This document shows positions 1 to 6,537 of a stretch of 22,628 nt of DNA, piece by piece. Position 1 is the first letter of the stretch; each line of letters opens with the position of its first letter. The DNA is taken from assembly GCA_019454665.1 (NCBI GenBank), contig JACFNW010000001.1:1-22628 (forward strand), written 5' to 3'. The DNA comes from Fimbriimonadaceae bacterium. Its GTDB lineage: Bacteria; Armatimonadota; Fimbriimonadia; Fimbriimonadales; Fimbriimonadaceae. The translations under genes were made by a program, and so were the position numbers. The notes beneath the pieces were generated by a model that saw only the letters and a program-made list of their open reading frames with translations, was not told where the DNA came from and searched no databases.

Positions 1-33
1 TGGGGCGCGATGTCTCAGACGCGACAACCCTGT

Positions 34-52
34 GGGCCGCCACCGGCGGCCC
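34..52 (+). promoter_or_regulatory. Leader hairpin upstream of hpf
   Basis: A perfect 8-bp inverted repeat (GGGCCGCC at 34-41, GGCGGCCC at 45-52) with an ACC loop lies just before the hpf ribosome binding site (GGAG, 59-62). It has no T-tract, so it is not a standard intrinsic terminator. It could be a 5' stabilising hairpin of the hpf mRNA or the end of an upstream transcript that lies outside the window. A weak -10-like GACAAC at 23-28 would place the transcript start close to the base of the hairpin. Confidence 0.4.
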
Positions 53-68
53 AAGGCCGGAGACACCG

Positions 69-602
69 ATGGAAGTACTCGTACGCAACGCCGAAGGCAA
101 CGTCACCCAACGAGATCGCGAGTACGCCGCCAAAAAACTCGGACGCCTCGACCGCTACTTCAGCCAAGCCCAGAAGGTCGAGATGGTGCACCGAAAGGAA
201 AAGCACGGGCACCGGATCGAGATCACCGTGTTCGCCGACGGGCTCACCGTCCGGGGCGAAGAACACGATCTGACCGTCCGAGCGGCGATCGACCGCGTCA
301 CGGACAAACTGGAGACGCGGTTGCGACGCCTGAAAGGGCGGCTCCTCCACAACCACCGCAAACGAGGCGCGACCCCGCCAAGCGCGCTCCAGGAAATCCA
401 CGCCGACGAGGAAGAGGCGGACCTGCTCCCGCTCGCGGAGCGCAAACAGTTCGATCCCAAGCCCATGTCCATCGAGGAGGCCGCGCTTCAGATGGAGATG
501 GTGGACCACCCGTTCTTTGTGTTCACGAACTCGGAGACCCGCCGCACCGAGGTCATCTACAAACGACGCGATGGCAAGTACGGACTGCTCGAGCCGATGT
601 AG
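69..602 (+). CDS. hpf: Ribosome hibernation promoting factor, long form
   Basis: This 177-residue protein has the two-part layout of long HPF. The N-terminal S30AE/RaiA-like domain (about residues 1-95) starts MEVLVRNAEGNVTQRDREYA and binds the 30S decoding region. A charged linker rich in Glu and Lys follows. The C-terminal dimerisation domain (about 118-177) contains the typical run PMSIEEAALQMEMVDHPFFV, then FTNSETRRTEVIYKRRDGKYG. In known families this domain pairs two 70S ribosomes into inactive 100S dimers during starvation. The start at 69 is supported by GGAG at 59-62, six bases upstream. Length matches the long-HPF family. A hairpin lies just upstream. The next gene is in the same direction but 80 bases away and unrelated, so an operon is not evident. 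Confidence 0.95.
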   Translation: MEVLVRNAEGNVTQRDREYAAKKLGRLDRYFSQAQKVEMVHRKEKHGHRIEITVFADGLTVRGEEHDLTVRAAIDRVTDKLETRLRRLKGRLLHNHRKRGATPPSALQEIHADEEEADLLPLAERKQFDPKPMSIEEAALQMEMVDHPFFVFTNSETRRTEVIYKRRDGKYGLLEPM

Positions 603-644
603 AGGTCCAGCGGGTTCGAGCCGGGCGCACCACGCATGGGATGA

Positions 645-658
645 ACCGCCTTGGCGGT
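645..658 (+). other. Small inverted repeat after hpf
   Basis: ACCGCC (645-650) and GGCGGT (653-658) form a short perfect inverted repeat in the 80-base gap between hpf and the next gene. There is no T-tract, so it is only a weak terminator candidate. Nothing else stands out in this gap. Confidence 0.25.
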
Positions 659-682
659 CCGAGCGTGTAACATGAAGGAACC

Positions 683-1360
683 ATGCTTACCCTCCTTGCT
701 CTCGGCCTGGTTTTGCCGCAGCAGACTTACGAGATCGCGCGGCAAGTCAGCCCCGGCGCAAAACAGGCGTACGCGATCAAGACCACGATCCACGCGGGGC
801 TGGCCATCGTCTACTCCGGGCGCATGCTGGAGACCATCGAATCCGTCGAACCCAACGGGACCTATACGGTTCGCGTCGCGACGATCGCTGGCGAACTCAA
901 AGTCGGCGAAGACACGTTCACCAGCGAGGCCGCCGAGCCCACGTTGATCAAACGGAGCACGTCCGGCGCGGTGCTCGAAATCGTGGGCGTGGCGAGCGAC
1001 CCCGACCGGTACCGGCTGGCCACGCTGGACGCCTTCTACTACCCCGGCAAGCCCGTGGCCGTGGGCGACACGTGGCGTCGCGAGGGGCCGGGCAACGTCC
1101 GCCAGGCCGCGCCGCCCTACCGGGCCGATTACACGGTCGAGGCTCTGGAAACCGTCGGCGGGGTCGAGGCTCTCAAGATCAAGGCAGCGGTTCAAGAGAT
1201 CCGCTCTGAGAAGGCCGCCCGCGCCGAGGGCACCTACTGGATCTCGACCAAGGACGGCTGGATCGTGAAGGCCGACCTCGATTGGATCGGGGTTCCCTTT
1301 TGGGGCTCGCCCAACCCCGTGAACGTCAAGCTCGCGATCGAGCGTCTACCGGTCGGATAG
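683..1360 (+). CDS. Unknown exported protein, 225 residues
   Basis: I do not recognise this family. The protein starts with a short hydrophobic stretch (MLTLLALGLVLPQ) that resembles a minimal signal peptide, so it is probably exported. The body is rich in beta-prone segments: alternating hydrophobic residues in TYTVRVATIAGELKVGEDTF, then repeated strand-like pieces such as PVAVGDTWRREGPG and AEGTYWISTKDGWIVKADLDW. The latter resembles segments of periplasmic beta-barrel or DUF-type secreted proteins in which a treated substrate is reported back, but I would not assign a function. GAAGGAA at 674-680 is Shine-Dalgarno-like but very close to the ATG. The gene converges on the MFS-HEAT gene with only ten bases between their ends. 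Base composition matches its neighbours. Confidence 0.75.
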   Translation: MLTLLALGLVLPQQTYEIARQVSPGAKQAYAIKTTIHAGLAIVYSGRMLETIESVEPNGTYTVRVATIAGELKVGEDTFTSEAAEPTLIKRSTSGAVLEIVGVASDPDRYRLATLDAFYYPGKPVAVGDTWRREGPGNVRQAAPPYRADYTVEALETVGGVEALKIKAAVQEIRSEKAARAEGTYWISTKDGWIVKADLDWIGVPFWGSPNPVNVKLAIERLPVG

Positions 1361-1370
1361 AGGCGTCGGG

Positions 1371-3704
1371 TCATTCTCTTCGCCGCGACGCCAGGGCCAA
1401 CGCCGCCACGATGAACGCGTCTTCCACGCACTGCTCGGCGAGGAAGCGCAACGCCGGGATCTTGCCCGACTGCGCCAAGATGCCGACCGCGCCGCACTCG
1501 TCGCCGCCCGAGTACGCCGCGAGCGCCTCGTTGAGTTCGGGATGGGTTCTTAACGCGGGCTTGAGCGCCTCCATCAGGGCCTGGTCGCGCTCAAAGCCCT
1601 CGGCCAGGAACATGCGGTAGACGTCGCTCTCGCACACGAACATCCGCGCCACGCCCAGCAGACAGCGCCGCCGCGTGATCACCGAAACGCTCTGTTGCGC
1701 CTCGGCGAGGATGATCGGCAGGTCGGCCGGATCGCCGAGGCATCCGAGCGCGTAGGCGACTTCGCTGGCCGCCTCGTCGTTGTATCGCTCGAGCGATTGG
1801 CGAAGGAACGGCCCCGCCGCGAACAATTCGAGTTCCGAAACCGCCTCGGCAGCCGCGATGCGCACGCTGGGGTGCTGGTCGAGCAAGGCATCGCAAATGG
1901 CTTCGGAGGCCGATGTGGCCCCGAGGACGCGCAAGGCTTGGAGGGAGGCGCGGCGCAGGTCGGGATCGCCCCGCTCGCCGGCCGCCTTGGTGAGCACCTC
2001 GATCGCGCGCGGGTCGCCGATGCGGCCCAGGGCTTTGGCCGAAGCGCGCCTCAGCAACGACCGAGGGCTCTCCAAGAACTTCATCAGCACCTCGACGGCC
2101 TGCGGCCCGCCGAGTTCGCCCAGGGCCTCGATGGTCTCTTCCTCGACCAAGTCGGGGTGGTTCTCCAGCATGTGGATGAGTTCTTGGACGCTGCGCGGAT
2201 CGCCCAACTTGCCCAGCGCCACGGCAGCCTGCCGCCGCACGCGGGGCGATGGGTCGTGCAGCGCCTTCACCACTTCGCTCCCGGCCAGGGCGTAGTTCTC
2301 CTTGGCCACTTCGCGGATGGCCGTCTCGCGGGCGCGTTCGTCGCCGCTCTGCGAATAGCGCTTGAACGCTTGTGCGCCCTTGGGCGAGACCCGCGAAAGG
2401 TGGCTCAACGTCTCGCGGAACGAGCGCGAACCCGACTCCTGAACGCCCGCCAAGGCGAACAGGCTCACGAAGCGCAAGCCCATCGCCGTGCCGAACACGA
2501 TCTTGTAGGCCACTTCCGCCTCGACGTTCGTGCGGAGCGCGGCCATCAGCGCCGCGCCCAGCAAAGGTGCCACGCCGCCGACCAGCGCTTGAGTGGCCAT
2601 GCCCGCGCCCAGATAGTTGGCCCGGTCTTCGGGCTTTGCCGTGGCCAGCAACAGGTTGAACTGCGTGGTGGCGATGCCGCCCCAGATGAAGCCGGTGAAC
2701 AGGTGGCCCGCCATGAGGATGATCGTGTTCGCTTGATCCCTGCCCGGGTGGCAGAACAGCCACATCACGGGCGTCAGCACCAAGCCGCTGCCCAAGATGC
2801 CGAGCAGCGGCCGGTTGCCGTACTTGTCCGCCAAGAACCCCCAGATGCCCACCGTGAGCGTCATCGCGAGGGCATGGGCCACGCCGAGCAACTGGATCGT
2901 CGCGAACGGCAGCTTGAGCGTTTCAAGTGCAAACGCGCTGAACAGGTTGCCCGCGAACGCTTGGCCCGCGATGAACAGCACCAGGAACACCAACACCCGA
3001 CGGAACGGCGCATCGCTGAACGGCGAACGGATGGCGCGCACCCCGTCCCACAGGTTCTGCTTGACGGGGTTTTCCCTGGGCAGGTCCTTCATCTTGAGGA
3101 AGAAGAAGAAGCTGATCGCCGCGCACAGCGAGCCGAACCCGAAGATGAGGGCGAACCCGAGAGGCTCTTCGTCCAGACGCCGGAAGTGGTCGAGGGCCAG
3201 ACCGCCCAGCATGCCCGCCGCCGCGCCGACCGACGTGGCGATGGCCGTTCGACGGCTGAAGAACCACCCACGCGAACTGGCTGGGACCATCTCGGCCAAC
3301 CAATCGTTGTACACGGGGTTGACCAACAACACGGCCAAGCTGGCGACGCCGACGCAGACCACCATGAGCGCCAGCTTCAGGTCCGCCGGGCCCATCATCA
3401 CGGGCAGGAAGGCCAGCGGGATGTAGAAGACGCGCCACATCAACCCGCCCGGCAAAACCCATCCCTTGTAGTTGGGCCAGCTTCGCCCGAGGATGCCGCC
3501 GGGGATTTGGAAGATGCCGAGCAGGCTCGGGACAGCGGTCACCAAACCGATCCACAGGTCGCTCCCGCCGAGCATCTTGATGAAGCCGACGATGAACGAA
3601 CCGCCCACCACGGTCGCGAACGCTGTCGAAAACGCGCCATCGAGGTTCGCGTAACGCAGCGTCCGGAGGTTGTCCATCCGGGTGGGGCGAGAGGCCGTAG
3701 CCAC
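1371..3704 (-). CDS. MFS transporter fused to C-terminal HEAT repeats
   Basis: This 777-residue protein has two parts. Residues about 10-425 look like a 12-helix major facilitator, with glycine-rich membrane segments and a cytoplasmic loop around GIWGFLADKYGNRPLLG (the loop-type DxxGxRP-like motif of MFS). Residues about 455-672 hold about seven helical repeats of roughly 31 residues, for example SPRVRRQAAVALGKLGDPRS and RRASAKALGRIGDPRAIEVL, as in HEAT/PBS-lyase repeats. A further helical tail follows. The substrate cannot be told. HEAT arrays normally bind proteins, so the tail may regulate the transporter or tether a partner in the cytoplasm. The GTG start at 3704 is preferred over ATG at 3677 because CACAAT lies exactly seven bases upstream, but neither has a Shine-Dalgarno. 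The gene appears monocistronic. Confidence 0.88.
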   Translation of the reverse strand: MATASRPTRMDNLRTLRYANLDGAFSTAFATVVGGSFIVGFIKMLGGSDLWIGLVTAVPSLLGIFQIPGGILGRSWPNYKGWVLPGGLMWRVFYIPLAFLPVMMGPADLKLALMVVCVGVASLAVLLVNPVYNDWLAEMVPASSRGWFFSRRTAIATSVGAAAGMLGGLALDHFRRLDEEPLGFALIFGFGSLCAAISFFFFLKMKDLPRENPVKQNLWDGVRAIRSPFSDAPFRRVLVFLVLFIAGQAFAGNLFSAFALETLKLPFATIQLLGVAHALAMTLTVGIWGFLADKYGNRPLLGILGSGLVLTPVMWLFCHPGRDQANTIILMAGHLFTGFIWGGIATTQFNLLLATAKPEDRANYLGAGMATQALVGGVAPLLGAALMAALRTNVEAEVAYKIVFGTAMGLRFVSLFALAGVQESGSRSFRETLSHLSRVSPKGAQAFKRYSQSGDERARETAIREVAKENYALAGSEVVKALHDPSPRVRRQAAVALGKLGDPRSVQELIHMLENHPDLVEEETIEALGELGGPQAVEVLMKFLESPRSLLRRASAKALGRIGDPRAIEVLTKAAGERGDPDLRRASLQALRVLGATSASEAICDALLDQHPSVRIAAAEAVSELELFAAGPFLRQSLERYNDEAASEVAYALGCLGDPADLPIILAEAQQSVSVITRRRCLLGVARMFVCESDVYRMFLAEGFERDQALMEALKPALRTHPELNEALAAYSGGDECGAVGILAQSGKIPALRFLAEQCVEDAFIVAALALASRRRE

Positions 3705-3717
3705 AGCTTTGATTGTG
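3705..3717 (-). promoter_or_regulatory. Candidate -10 box for a leaderless MFS-HEAT mRNA
   Basis: Read on the minus strand, CACAAT (3717 to 3712) is followed by seven bases and then the GTG start at 3704, which would place transcription at or next to the start codon. A weak -35 candidate, TTGGGC (3742 to 3737), is 19 bases away. The same hexamer-to-start distance occurs at other genes in this window. Confidence 0.45.
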
Positions 3718-3740
3718 AACGATGGACTCGGCGCGGGCCC

Positions 3741-3779
3741 AAAGAAAAAAATGCGGTCGGCTTTCCTAGGGCCGACCGC
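3741..3779 (-). terminator. Intrinsic terminator of the TerC/PepSY operon
   Basis: Read on the minus strand, a perfect 9-bp stem (GCGGTCGGC and GCCGACCGC, at 3779-3771 and 3761-3753) with a 9-base loop is followed by ATTTTTTTCTTT (3752 to 3741). This is a textbook Rho-independent terminator for transcripts running leftward from the PepSY gene. It separates that operon from the start of the MFS-HEAT gene. Confidence 0.9.
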
Positions 3780-3877
3780 GAGGAGGTGACTTTGCAGTCC
3801 TTGTCGTTATCTGCCCGAGATTACGGGCCGAATGTTAACAAGCGCATGAAGATGGGTCCTTGGACGGACGACTTCAG
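3780..3877 (-). other. 3' untranslated region with an anti-Shine-Dalgarno sequence
   Basis: Between the PepSY stop and the terminator, the leftward transcript carries GTCACCTCCT (3790 to 3781), whose last nine bases equal the conserved 3' end of 16S rRNA. It directly abuts the terminator stem. The rest of the segment does not resemble 16S rRNA. This could be a 3'-UTR-derived small RNA able to pair with Shine-Dalgarno sequences, or a chance match. No convincing internal promoter was seen; TAATCT occurs without a good -35. Confidence 0.3.
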
Positions 3878-4426
3878 CTACCTTTCATGCGTCTTCTTGG
3901 CAGGGACGCCTCCTCGCTTCTTGAACGCGCGCCGACGGAGGATCGGCACGATGAACATATACGTGCCGCTGACGCTGAGCGCCAGCAAAATGACGGCGAC
4001 CAACGAGAGCAGCCACTCGTGGAAGAAGTCGCCGAAGAAACTCAGGTCGTGGATGTCCTCGGTCATCTGGTCGGCGCGGAACGAGGAGGTCAGCACCTCG
4101 CCCGTCTTGCCGTCCACCTGCACCTCGCGGTACCCATCCTTGCTGATGACCTTGAAGATGTTTCGCTTGGGCCGGTAGTCGATCCTGTCGATGTCCTTGT
4201 GGCTCTGAAGCTCGGGATGCCCCAAGGCGAAGGCGGCTTGGGCGGCCTGATCCAGCGTGATCACCTCGGCGAGCTGTTCGAACGAACCGCCCTTGGCCTC
4301 GGGCGGGCGCATCCAGGAGAGCCGGCCCTTGTTGGCCAGCAGGAAGCCGGTGACGGCGATCGAGGCGAGAAAGAGGGCGACACCGGCACCCATCCAGCGG
4401 TGCCAAACGCGTGATCCGTGATACAT
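3878..4426 (-). CDS. PepSY-type membrane protein
   Basis: This 182-residue protein has an N-terminal membrane helix (about residues 12-32, GAGVALFLASIAVTGFLLAN) and a second near the C-terminus (about 143-165). Between them is an outside domain with the PepSY pattern: a helix (ITLDQAAQAAFALGHPEL) followed by strands FKVISKDGYREVQVDGKTGEVL. Histidines flank the membrane segments (H3, H9, and HDLSFFGDFFHEW), as in the PepSY-associated membrane family linked to metal or haem-related redox proteins. The exact role is unknown. The ATG lies three bases after the stop of the TerC gene, so the two are surely co-transcribed and probably translationally coupled. A strong terminator follows about 100 bases downstream. 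Confidence 0.85.
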   Translation of the reverse strand: MYHGSRVWHRWMGAGVALFLASIAVTGFLLANKGRLSWMRPPEAKGGSFEQLAEVITLDQAAQAAFALGHPELQSHKDIDRIDYRPKRNIFKVISKDGYREVQVDGKTGEVLTSSFRADQMTEDIHDLSFFGDFFHEWLLSLVAVILLALSVSGTYMFIVPILRRRAFKKRGGVPAKKTHER

Positions 4427-4429
4427 GGC

Positions 4430-5173
4430 TCAGTCCGTTGAGTCCTGCTGTTCGGGTGCCGTGGGGCGGTTGGGGTCGCGGAACGCGACGATGCCACCGA
4501 CCAAGCAGATCAACCCCAGAACGCTCCAAAACACCGCAGGGTTCAGTTCGTGGATGTGCTGGCCCAAAATCAGCTGCTTGGTCGCCCCCGTGAAGTTGTG
4601 CGCGGCCATGAACGCGAGCTTCACGCCCACCCACCCGACGATGACGTACGCCAAGTGGTCGAGCTTCGGATAGCGTTCGAGCATCCCCACGAAAATCCCC
4701 GCCGCAAACCGTAGGAGGATGACGCCGATGATCGCCCCGAAGTAGATCACCCACAGTTTGTCGGGTTGCTTGACCAGGCCCACGGCCACCAGCACGCTGT
4801 CCACCGCGAACGCGATGTCGGCGATCTCGACGGCCACGACGGTCTGCCAAAACCCGCCGCCCTTCTTCTTTCCCTCCAGGTGTTTGGTGCTATGGACGAC
4901 GAAGTGTTTGAGGGGCAGATAGATCAGGTACGCCGCGCCGATGGCCTGTGCCCACCAGAGTTGAATGATCCACTGCGCCAGCAGAATCGCGATCAGCCGG
5001 AAGACGAACGCGCCGCCCAAACCGTACAGCAACGCCTTCTTTTGGAGGGGGCGCGGCAGGTGCCGGACCATGATGGCCAACACCAAAGCGTTGTCGGCGG
5101 AGAGGAGCCCCTCAAGCAACACCAGGAACAAGACGATGCCGATATCGCCTGTGCTGAAGGTCTGCTCGATCAT
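4430..5173 (-). CDS. TerC-family integral membrane protein
   Basis: This 247-residue, multi-helix membrane protein matches the TerC/Alx family. The diagnostic acidic residues inside membrane segments are present: LLSADNALVLA (D27) and VEIADIAFAVDSVLVA (E116, D119, D125). Family members are implicated in manganese export and metal loading of exported proteins, or in tellurite resistance, so metal ion transport is the likely role; the substrate here is inferred. The length is shorter than the longer TerC proteins with extra C-terminal domains. It is the first gene of a two-gene operon with the PepSY protein. The 82-base divergent gap to the FmdB gene is too short for a yybP-ykoY manganese riboswitch, and I see none. 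A small hairpin (5187-5200) lies just ahead of the ATG, with no Shine-Dalgarno. Confidence 0.92.
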   Translation of the reverse strand: MIEQTFSTGDIGIVLFLVLLEGLLSADNALVLAIMVRHLPRPLQKKALLYGLGGAFVFRLIAILLAQWIIQLWWAQAIGAAYLIYLPLKHFVVHSTKHLEGKKKGGGFWQTVVAVEIADIAFAVDSVLVAVGLVKQPDKLWVIYFGAIIGVILLRFAAGIFVGMLERYPKLDHLAYVIVGWVGVKLAFMAAHNFTGATKQLILGQHIHELNPAVFWSVLGLICLVGGIVAFRDPNRPTAPEQQDSTD

Positions 5174-5186
5174 GAGGGGATTTGGC

Positions 5187-5223
5187 GCGGTCTTGACCGC
5201 CCGCCGTCCTATTCTGTCACAAT
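5187..5223. promoter_or_regulatory. Divergent promoter region between TerC and FmdB genes
   Basis: For the rightward gene, TTGACC (5193-5198) and CACAAT (5218-5223) form a promoter candidate with a long 19-base spacer. For the leftward gene, CAGAAT (5216 to 5211) is a -10 candidate. A perfect inverted repeat, GCGGTC (5187-5192) and GACCGC (5195-5200), overlaps the rightward -35 and would form a hairpin in the TerC leader, so it may be an operator or a leader structure. Confidence 0.4.
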
Positions 5224-5255
5224 TCGAGCCTGTCTCCCCTCTGGAGGTTCACCCG

Positions 5256-5525
5256 ATGCCAACCTACGTTTACGAATGCAAAGCGTGCGAGAAAGTGTTC
5301 GAGGTGGAACAGCGCATCACCGCCGACCCCCTCAAGGATTGTGATTGCGGCGCCGAAGGCCAATTGCGACGGCTGATCCAGCCCGTCGGCATCCAGTTCG
5401 TCGGCTCCGGTTTCCACGTCAACGACTACAAGGGCTCCAGCGGTTCCGCCGCCCCAGCTCCGAAGGCCGAAGCCGGGGCTTGCGGCACGGACAGTTGCGC
5501 GTGCAAGACTGCCGACGCCGTTTGA
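5256..5525 (+). CDS. FmdB-family zinc-ribbon protein
   Basis: This 89-residue protein begins MPTYVYECKACEKVFEVEQ, the hallmark of the FmdB/CxxC_CXXC_SSSS regulatory zinc-ribbon family. The start at 5256 is fixed by the strong Shine-Dalgarno GGAGG (5243-5247) and by the family's N-terminus. The first metal knuckle is C8/C11. The second is CDCG (C29, C31), a CxC in place of the usual CPxCG. The tail is low-complexity (Ser, Gly, Ala, Pro) and ends with three more cysteines (C76, C81, C83). Function in this family is poorly known; some members regulate amidase or formamidase genes. The following DHDPS-like gene starts 34 bases after the stop but has its own promoter candidate. Confidence 0.93.
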   Translation: MPTYVYECKACEKVFEVEQRITADPLKDCDCGAEGQLRRLIQPVGIQFVGSGFHVNDYKGSSGSAAPAPKAEAGACGTDSCACKTADAV

Positions 5526-5551
5526 CTTCGCACCTCCGACTCGGGGACAAT
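5522..5551 (+). promoter_or_regulatory. Promoter candidate for a leaderless DHDPS-like mRNA
   Basis: TTGACT (5522-5527, overlapping the FmdB stop codon) and GACAAT (5546-5551) are 18 bases apart. The ATG at 5560 lies eight bases after the -10, so the transcript would start at or within a base or two of the start codon. No Shine-Dalgarno is present. Confidence 0.55.
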
Positions 5552-5559
5552 CCAAGGCG

Positions 5560-6456
5560 ATGAAGCCTTCGGATTGGAGCGGCGTGCTCCCCGCGATCAC
5601 CACACCCTTCCAAGCCGATGGCTCGGTGGACCTCGCGTTCCTCGCCAAGCATGCCAATTGGATGATGGATGCGGGATGCCGGGGCATCGTCGCCCTCGGC
5701 TCCCTGGGCGAAGGCGCGACGCTGACGTTCGAAGAGAAGGCCGCGATCCTGAGCGCACTCGTGGACGCCATCGGCGACCGGGGTCCGGTCATCGCGGGCG
5801 TCTCGGCGCTCTCGACGGCTGACGCCGTACGCCTGGCCCAAGAGGCCGAGCGCCGAGGTTGTAAGGGCCTCATGGTTCTGCCGCCCTACGTTTATAACAG
5901 CGGCGATTGGCGCGAGGCGCGCGCCCATGTGGAGACGGTCTTCGAATCCACGGGGCTGTCGTGCATGCTCTACAACAACCCGATCGCCTACGGCTTGGAC
6001 TTCAAGCCCGATCAGGTCGCCCAGTTGTGCATCCACCAGAACCTTCACGCCGTCAAGGAATCGAGCGCCGACATCCGGCGCATCGCCGCCATCCGCGCCT
6101 TGGTGGGGGATCGGCTGGCGATCCTGGTCGGTGTGGACGACGTGCTGGTCGAGGGGGTCGCCGCCGGTGCGGTGGGCTGGATCGCGGGCTTGGTCAACGC
6201 GTTCCCCAAAGAGAGCGTGGACTTGTTCGACCTCGCCGCGGCGGGCCGCTGGCAGGAGGCCGAGCGCCTCTATCAATGGTTCCTGCCGCTCCTGCGGTTG
6301 GACACCGTGCCCAAGTTCGTCCAGTACATCAAGCTGACGCAACAGGTGGTCGGCATGGGCGACGAACGTGTGCGCGCGCCCCGGCTTCAGGTGGTCGGCG
6401 ACGAACGCGACGAAGTCCTCCGCGTCATCCAATCGGCGTTGGACACCGCTCCTTGA
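5560..6456 (+). CDS. Dihydrodipicolinate synthase family lyase/aldolase
   Basis: This 298-residue protein is a TIM-barrel class I aldolase of the DapA/N-acetylneuraminate lyase superfamily. The Schiff-base lysine is K166 in HAVKESSADIRR. The conserved tyrosine is Y138 in MLYNNP, and the substrate carboxylate loop is GSLGEGATL near residues 47-55, where true DapA usually has GTTGES. That change, plus the MVLPPYVYN segment, suggests a paralogue acting on another 2-keto acid, such as a hydroxyproline-type deaminase or keto-sugar-acid aldolase, rather than lysine biosynthesis. The exact substrate cannot be assigned. The start is supported by the leaderless promoter pattern upstream. The length is standard. 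The next gene, a DedA protein, is likely separate. Confidence 0.9.
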   Translation: MKPSDWSGVLPAITTPFQADGSVDLAFLAKHANWMMDAGCRGIVALGSLGEGATLTFEEKAAILSALVDAIGDRGPVIAGVSALSTADAVRLAQEAERRGCKGLMVLPPYVYNSGDWREARAHVETVFESTGLSCMLYNNPIAYGLDFKPDQVAQLCIHQNLHAVKESSADIRRIAAIRALVGDRLAILVGVDDVLVEGVAAGAVGWIAGLVNAFPKESVDLFDLAAAGRWQEAERLYQWFLPLLRLDTVPKFVQYIKLTQQVVGMGDERVRAPRLQVVGDERDEVLRVIQSALDTAP

Positions 6457-6502
6457 CCTTCGCCCGGGTGCCCAGTATGACGCCGCCCGTTTGAGGCACA
6501 AT
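6453..6502 (+). promoter_or_regulatory. Promoter candidates for the DedA gene
   Basis: TTGACC (6453-6458) overlaps the stop of the upstream gene and is 17 bases from TATGAC (6476-6481), a well-spaced promoter. A second -10-like box, CACAAT (6497-6502), lies nearer the start at 6538 but lacks a good -35. Only experiments can tell which is used. Confidence 0.4.
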
Positions 6503-6537
6503 AGCGAACCGGCACACCGAGTCGCCAACGAGCGTCT

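Noticed and set aside
3781..3794. AGGAGGTGAC followed by TTG as a ribosome site for a plus-strand gene
   Set aside because: The frame behind it is the antisense shadow through the PepSY gene. The sequence lies directly next to a minus-strand terminator, so it is better read as an anti-Shine-Dalgarno in that transcript.
3780..3877. Relic of a 16S rRNA 3' end
   Set aside because: Only the CACCTCCT tail matches; the preceding bases do not follow the conserved 16S helix 45 sequence.
1695..4178. Very long plus-strand open frame (827 codons) across the MFS-HEAT gene
   Set aside because: It is antisense to a clear transporter gene, has no recognisable domain, and is a high-GC shadow frame.
5174..5255. 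Manganese (yybP-ykoY) riboswitch ahead of the TerC gene
   Set aside because: The space is only 82 bases, shared with the divergent FmdB promoter, and the conserved riboswitch sequence is not there.
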